A stretch of 64,000 nt of DNA, from assembly GCF_000385135.1 (NCBI RefSeq), contig NZ_ARQM01000011.1, forward strand, positions 1,095,533 to 1,159,532. The letters run 5' to 3'. Origin of the DNA: Promicromonospora sukumoe 327MFSha3.1 (GTDB taxonomy: Bacteria > Actinomycetota > Actinomycetes > Actinomycetales > Cellulomonadaceae). Under the pieces are notes generated by a model. That model did no database searches, had not been told where the DNA came from, and worked only from the letters and a program-made list of their open reading frames with translations. How positions within the stretch are numbered: position 1 is the stretch's first letter; each line of letters starts with the position of its first letter. Below are positions 60,985 through 64,000 of this stretch, in pieces. A program made the translations under genes and the position numbers.

Positions 60985-63900
60985 CCCGACCGCACAACCG
61001 CCGCAAGGGCTCCGACGTCGCAGGCCGCCACCGTGCCTGGCTCGAACTCGTCGATCGCGAAGGTCCCTTCCTGGCAGTTCCGGCGCTCAAGCGCGTCTGG
61101 CCCCAGGGAATCGGGCACGTCTCCGACGCGGCGAAGGGAGCGCTCGCCGACGCCAAGCCCGACTTCGACCGTGTTTGGGACGAATACACCCGCGCCACCG
61201 CGACTGCACCAGGCGCAAGCGAGGCCGCCCTTGCGGAGTACCGCGGTGCTCGAGACAAATGGGTGCAGACAGTACTGCAAGACGTTGCAGGCTGGGAGAA
61301 CCTCCTGACCTGGGATCTGGCGACGCTACCAAATCCTGCCGGGGCTGCTGGTGTCCCTGTCTCCACGTCGCCCGCTCGCCGTGTACAGGTCCAAGCAACG
61401 GGAGCGCTGCGCCGCGGTAACGACGTTGGAGCACTGATCCTTGTGGTTGACCCGGTCGGTTCGCTGCGCGACCCGGGTACGGACGAGTGGTCGGCATCTC
61501 CGATCGACCGGATGGACGCGCTGCTGCGCGACTCCGGCCATCTGATCGGAGTCGTGACTGACGGCCGCTGGTGGGCAATCGTCTCTGCTCAGCCCGACAC
61601 CATGACCGCCTCGGGCATCGTGGACGCACAGACGTGGATTGAGGAGCCAGACGTCCGCAACGCGTTCTTCGCGCTGCTCGACGTCCAGCGCTTCTTCGGC
61701 GGCGAGACCACCAACCGTCTGACCGCGCTGTTCCGTGAGTCTGTGACCGCAGCGGAAGAGATCACCGTCGCGCTCGGCACCCAGGTGCGCCGCGCCGTCG
61801 AGCTCGTGGTCACTGCCTTCTCCGAGTCCGCCGCCGACGCCCGCACGGCAGGTCGCCCCGATCCGCTCCCGGTAAACCGGGGGCAGGTGTACGACGGTGC
61901 GGTGACCGCGATGATGCGCGTGGTCTTCCTCCTCTTCGCTGAGGAACGCTCGATGATGCCGCAGTCTGTGCTCTTCACGAGCGCGTACGGAGTTAGCGAC
62001 GAGCTCGACCGCCTCGACGCGCGCCTGCAGGACGAGGGCGCGGAGTCCCTCGACGCCACCCACCACACCTGGCACCGGCTCTTGGCGACTTCCCGTGCGC
62101 TCTACTCGGGCGTCAATACGGAAGACATGCGCTTGCCCGCCTACGGTGGCTCCCTGTTCGATGCCGAGCGCTTCCCTTGGCTCACGGTCACGGACGAGAG
62201 CGGCGCGCTTGCGCTGACGGTCTCCGATCGCGTCATGCTCGAGGTCCTGCGATCGGTGCAGTACGCCCCCATTGGCGGCGAGAGCCGCCGCATCTCCTTC
62301 CGCGACATTGGTGTGGAGCAGATCGGGTACATCTACGAGGGCCTGCTCGGGTACACGTCGCAGGAAGTTGACGAGGTCACCGTTGGTCTCATCGGGAAGG
62401 ACGGCGAAGAGCCCGAGATCTCACTCGATGTCCTCGACGATCTGTGGGAGCAGCATGACGGTGATCCCACGGCCGCCAAGGCGCTCATCGACTGGGTTAA
62501 GAAGAACCAGTCCGCGGGGACCCTCCAGCCGAACAGTGCCTCCGGTCTCGTGCGGAAGCTGAACGCGACGATCGAGGATGCCGACCGTGCCCTGCTCTCC
62601 GTGACCCGTGACGAGGCGTTGATCGCGCGGCTTCGTCCTTACCTCGGTCTGATCCGTCGGGACCTCCGCAACCGACCCGTCGTAATCCAGCCTGGTGGGC
62701 TTGCCGTCGTCGAGACGAAGTCCCGCGCGAACGCCGGCGCCCACTACACGCCGAAGTCGCTGGCACACGATGTGGCGCGGCACGCGCTGGAGCCCTTGGT
62801 GTACTCGCCGGGACCGCATCAGAGCGCAGACCGCAGCACCTGGCGGCCCATCGACTCGAACCAGATCCTCGACCTCAAGGTCGCCGACATTGCCTGCGGC
62901 TCGGGCGCCTTCCTCGTCGCAGCCGCCGAGTACCTTGCCGACCGGTTGGTCGAGGCCTGGCGGCGTGAGGGCGTCGTGTCCCAAACGTCGCACGATCTTC
63001 TCATCAAGGCGCGACGCGCGATTGTTGCGTCCTGCCTCTACGGCGCCGACATCAACGCCATGGCCGTCGAGATGTGCAAGCTCTCCCTCTGGCTCGTCTC
63101 GCTCGACCCGGGCCAGCCGTTCTCCTTCGTTGACGACAAGGTGCTTCACGGCAACTCGCTCCTCGGCCTCACGGACGTGAAGCAGATCGAGGAGGTCCAC
63201 ATCAATCCCAGCCGAGTAAAGCACCAGTACACCGGCAGCCTTCTCGGGATCGGCGGTGACGTCGGCTTCGTCGAGACGGTCGACGTCCGGGCGAGGGTCC
63301 GCGCCTTGGCCAACCTCCGCCGCCAGATCGCCGGCGAGATTGTCGAGAACGATGTCATGCGATCTGCCAACGCGAAGAAGCGGCTCTGGGCTCGATACCA
63401 GGCCGACGCGGCCGAGCTCACGCTCGTCGCAGACGGCATCATCGCCGCTGGGCTCGAACTTGGCGGGAAGCCGGGTGGGGCCCTCGACGAGAAGTACGAG
63501 AACCTTCGCATCGCCGTGGACCGGGCCTTCACTTCGGGGGGTGACCACACGATGCTCAACGGGATTGTCGAGCATGGGCTCACGCCGACGGTTGAGACTG
63601 ACTATGAGCGTTGGAAGCCGCTGCACTGGGCGCTGGCTGTGCCGGATGTCTTCGAGCACGGCGGCTTCGACGCGATTGTGGGCAACCCACCCTTCCTTGG
63701 CGGGAAGAAGATCTCAGGCGCTTCGGGCAGCAATGTTCGTGAGTGGTTCGTCAACGTATTGGCTGGTGGTGTGAAGGGCAATGCGGACCTCGTTGCCTAT
63801 TTCTTCCTCCGTGCGACCTCGCTCCTGTCAGCGAAGGGGATGGTCGGCCTGATCGCCACGAACACGGTGGCACAGGGCGACACTCGCGAGGTCGGTCTGG

Positions 63901-64000
63901 ACGCGATGGTCGCAGGCGGATTCACGATCACGCGGGCGGTGCAGTCACGGCCGTGGCCGGCGCAATCGGCGAACCTGGAGTACGCCGCAGTGTGGGGCAC
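60981..64000 (+). CDS. drmMI: N6-adenine DNA methyltransferase DrmMI (class 1 DISARM), 3'-truncated
   Basis: The frame is open from GTG 60981 to the window end, about 1006 codons, so the C-terminus is missing. It shows SAM motif I DIACGSGAFLVAA near residue 637 and the adenine-methyltransferase catalytic motif VGNPPFLGG near residue 900, with GAHYTPKSLAHDV between helical regions as in Eco57I-like enzymes. It would mark host DNA against the DISARM machinery. The GTG overlaps the drmD stop (GTGA). In class 1 systems drmA, drmB and drmC would be expected next, beyond this window. Confidence 0.88.
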   Translation, partial: MTRPHNRRKGSDVAGRHRAWLELVDREGPFLAVPALKRVWPQGIGHVSDAAKGALADAKPDFDRVWDEYTRATATAPGASEAALAEYRGARDKWVQTVLQDVAGWENLLTWDLATLPNPAGAAGVPVSTSPARRVQVQATGALRRGNDVGALILVVDPVGSLRDPGTDEWSASPIDRMDALLRDSGHLIGVVTDGRWWAIVSAQPDTMTASGIVDAQTWIEEPDVRNAFFALLDVQRFFGGETTNRLTALFRESVTAAEEITVALGTQVRRAVELVVTAFSESAADARTAGRPDPLPVNRGQVYDGAVTAMMRVVFLLFAEERSMMPQSVLFTSAYGVSDELDRLDARLQDEGAESLDATHHTWHRLLATSRALYSGVNTEDMRLPAYGGSLFDAERFPWLTVTDESGALALTVSDRVMLEVLRSVQYAPIGGESRRISFRDIGVEQIGYIYEGLLGYTSQEVDEVTVGLIGKDGEEPEISLDVLDDLWEQHDGDPTAAKALIDWVKKNQSAGTLQPNSASGLVRKLNATIEDADRALLSVTRDEALIARLRPYLGLIRRDLRNRPVVIQPGGLAVVETKSRANAGAHYTPKSLAHDVARHALEPLVYSPGPHQSADRSTWRPIDSNQILDLKVADIACGSGAFLVAAAEYLADRLVEAWRREGVVSQTSHDLLIKARRAIVASCLYGADINAMAVEMCKLSLWLVSLDPGQPFSFVDDKVLHGNSLLGLTDVKQIEEVHINPSRVKHQYTGSLLGIGGDVGFVETVDVRARVRALANLRRQIAGEIVENDVMRSANAKKRLWARYQADAAELTLVADGIIAAGLELGGKPGGALDEKYENLRIAVDRAFTSGGDHTMLNGIVEHGLTPTVETDYERWKPLHWALAVPDVFEHGGFDAIVGNPPFLGGKKISGASGSNVREWFVNVLAGGVKGNADLVAYFFLRATSLLSAKGMVGLIATNTVAQGDTREVGLDAMVAGGFTITRAVQSRPWPAQSANLEYAAVWG

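Larger units (their letters stand above)
31926..64000. mobile_element. Integrated conjugative/mobilizable element with defence cargo (right end outside)
   Basis: The region from the ychF terminator onward contains a tyrosine integrase, an excisionase-like protein, a MobF relaxase and a defence island, and is visibly less GC-rich than the chromosomal genes to its left. No tRNA gene borders it; insertion appears to be immediately downstream of ychF. No type IV coupling protein, FtsK/TraB or secretion genes are seen inside the window, so self-transmissibility cannot be judged. The left boundary is approximate and the right boundary is not in the window. Confidence 0.75.

Overview
The window comes from a high-GC actinobacterium. 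Codon third positions are almost all G or C, GTG and TTG starts are common, and several genes look leaderless. Gene content such as class II fumarase, XseA/XseB, IspH, YchF, an ECF41 sigma factor and a PIN-PhoH ATPase fits order Micrococcales, plausibly Promicromonosporaceae or Cellulomonadaceae; the exact taxon is an inference.

Positions 1-31.9 kb are chromosome. First come an acyl-CoA synthetase (5' end cut off), a TetR regulator and an alpha/beta hydrolase in a tightly overlapping operon. A LysR regulator then diverges from a 3-hydroxybutyrate/acetoacetate utilisation cluster: MHS transporter, 3-hydroxybutyrate dehydrogenase, CoA-transferase A and B, and acetyl-CoA acetyltransferase. Housekeeping and small regulatory genes follow: nhaA, DUF1697, PIN-PhoH, GPP34, fumC, the xseB-pfkB-carbonic anhydrase operon, ABC-F, HAD, an ECF41 sigma factor with its SDR partner, a methyltransferase, epoxide hydrolase, xseA, ispH, rmuC, an ABC exporter, a pentapeptide-DinB fusion and ychF.

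From just after the ychF terminator (about 31.9 kb) to the end, the sequence is an integrated mobile element, less GC-rich than the chromosome. It has a tyrosine integrase, an excisionase-like protein, an array of four co-oriented hairpin repeats whose arms covary, and a minus-strand accessory cluster. That cluster runs from a Cys-containing small protein, DUF6879 and an XRE/DUF5753 regulator through a Cof-type HAD hydrolase and a HicA/HicB-like pair to a GNAT, a 43-aa ORF and a PIMT-type methyltransferase. Next are a putative oriT region and a 1783-aa MobF relaxase-helicase-primase fusion. The right part is a defence island: a Trp/Pro-rich DUF2510-like protein, a giant DUF4011-helicase-Vsr-DUF3320 (Hhe-type) protein, a GmrSD-like DUF262/DUF1524 protein with a RAMA/DUF4357-like domain, and the first two genes (drmD, drmMI) of what looks like a class 1 DISARM operon cut by the window end. 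The right attachment site and the remaining DISARM genes would lie outside.

The least explained features are the covarying hairpin array (33.78-34.11 kb), the PIMT/43-aa/GNAT/HicAB-like gene string, and a 72-bp perfect palindrome between ispH and rmuC.
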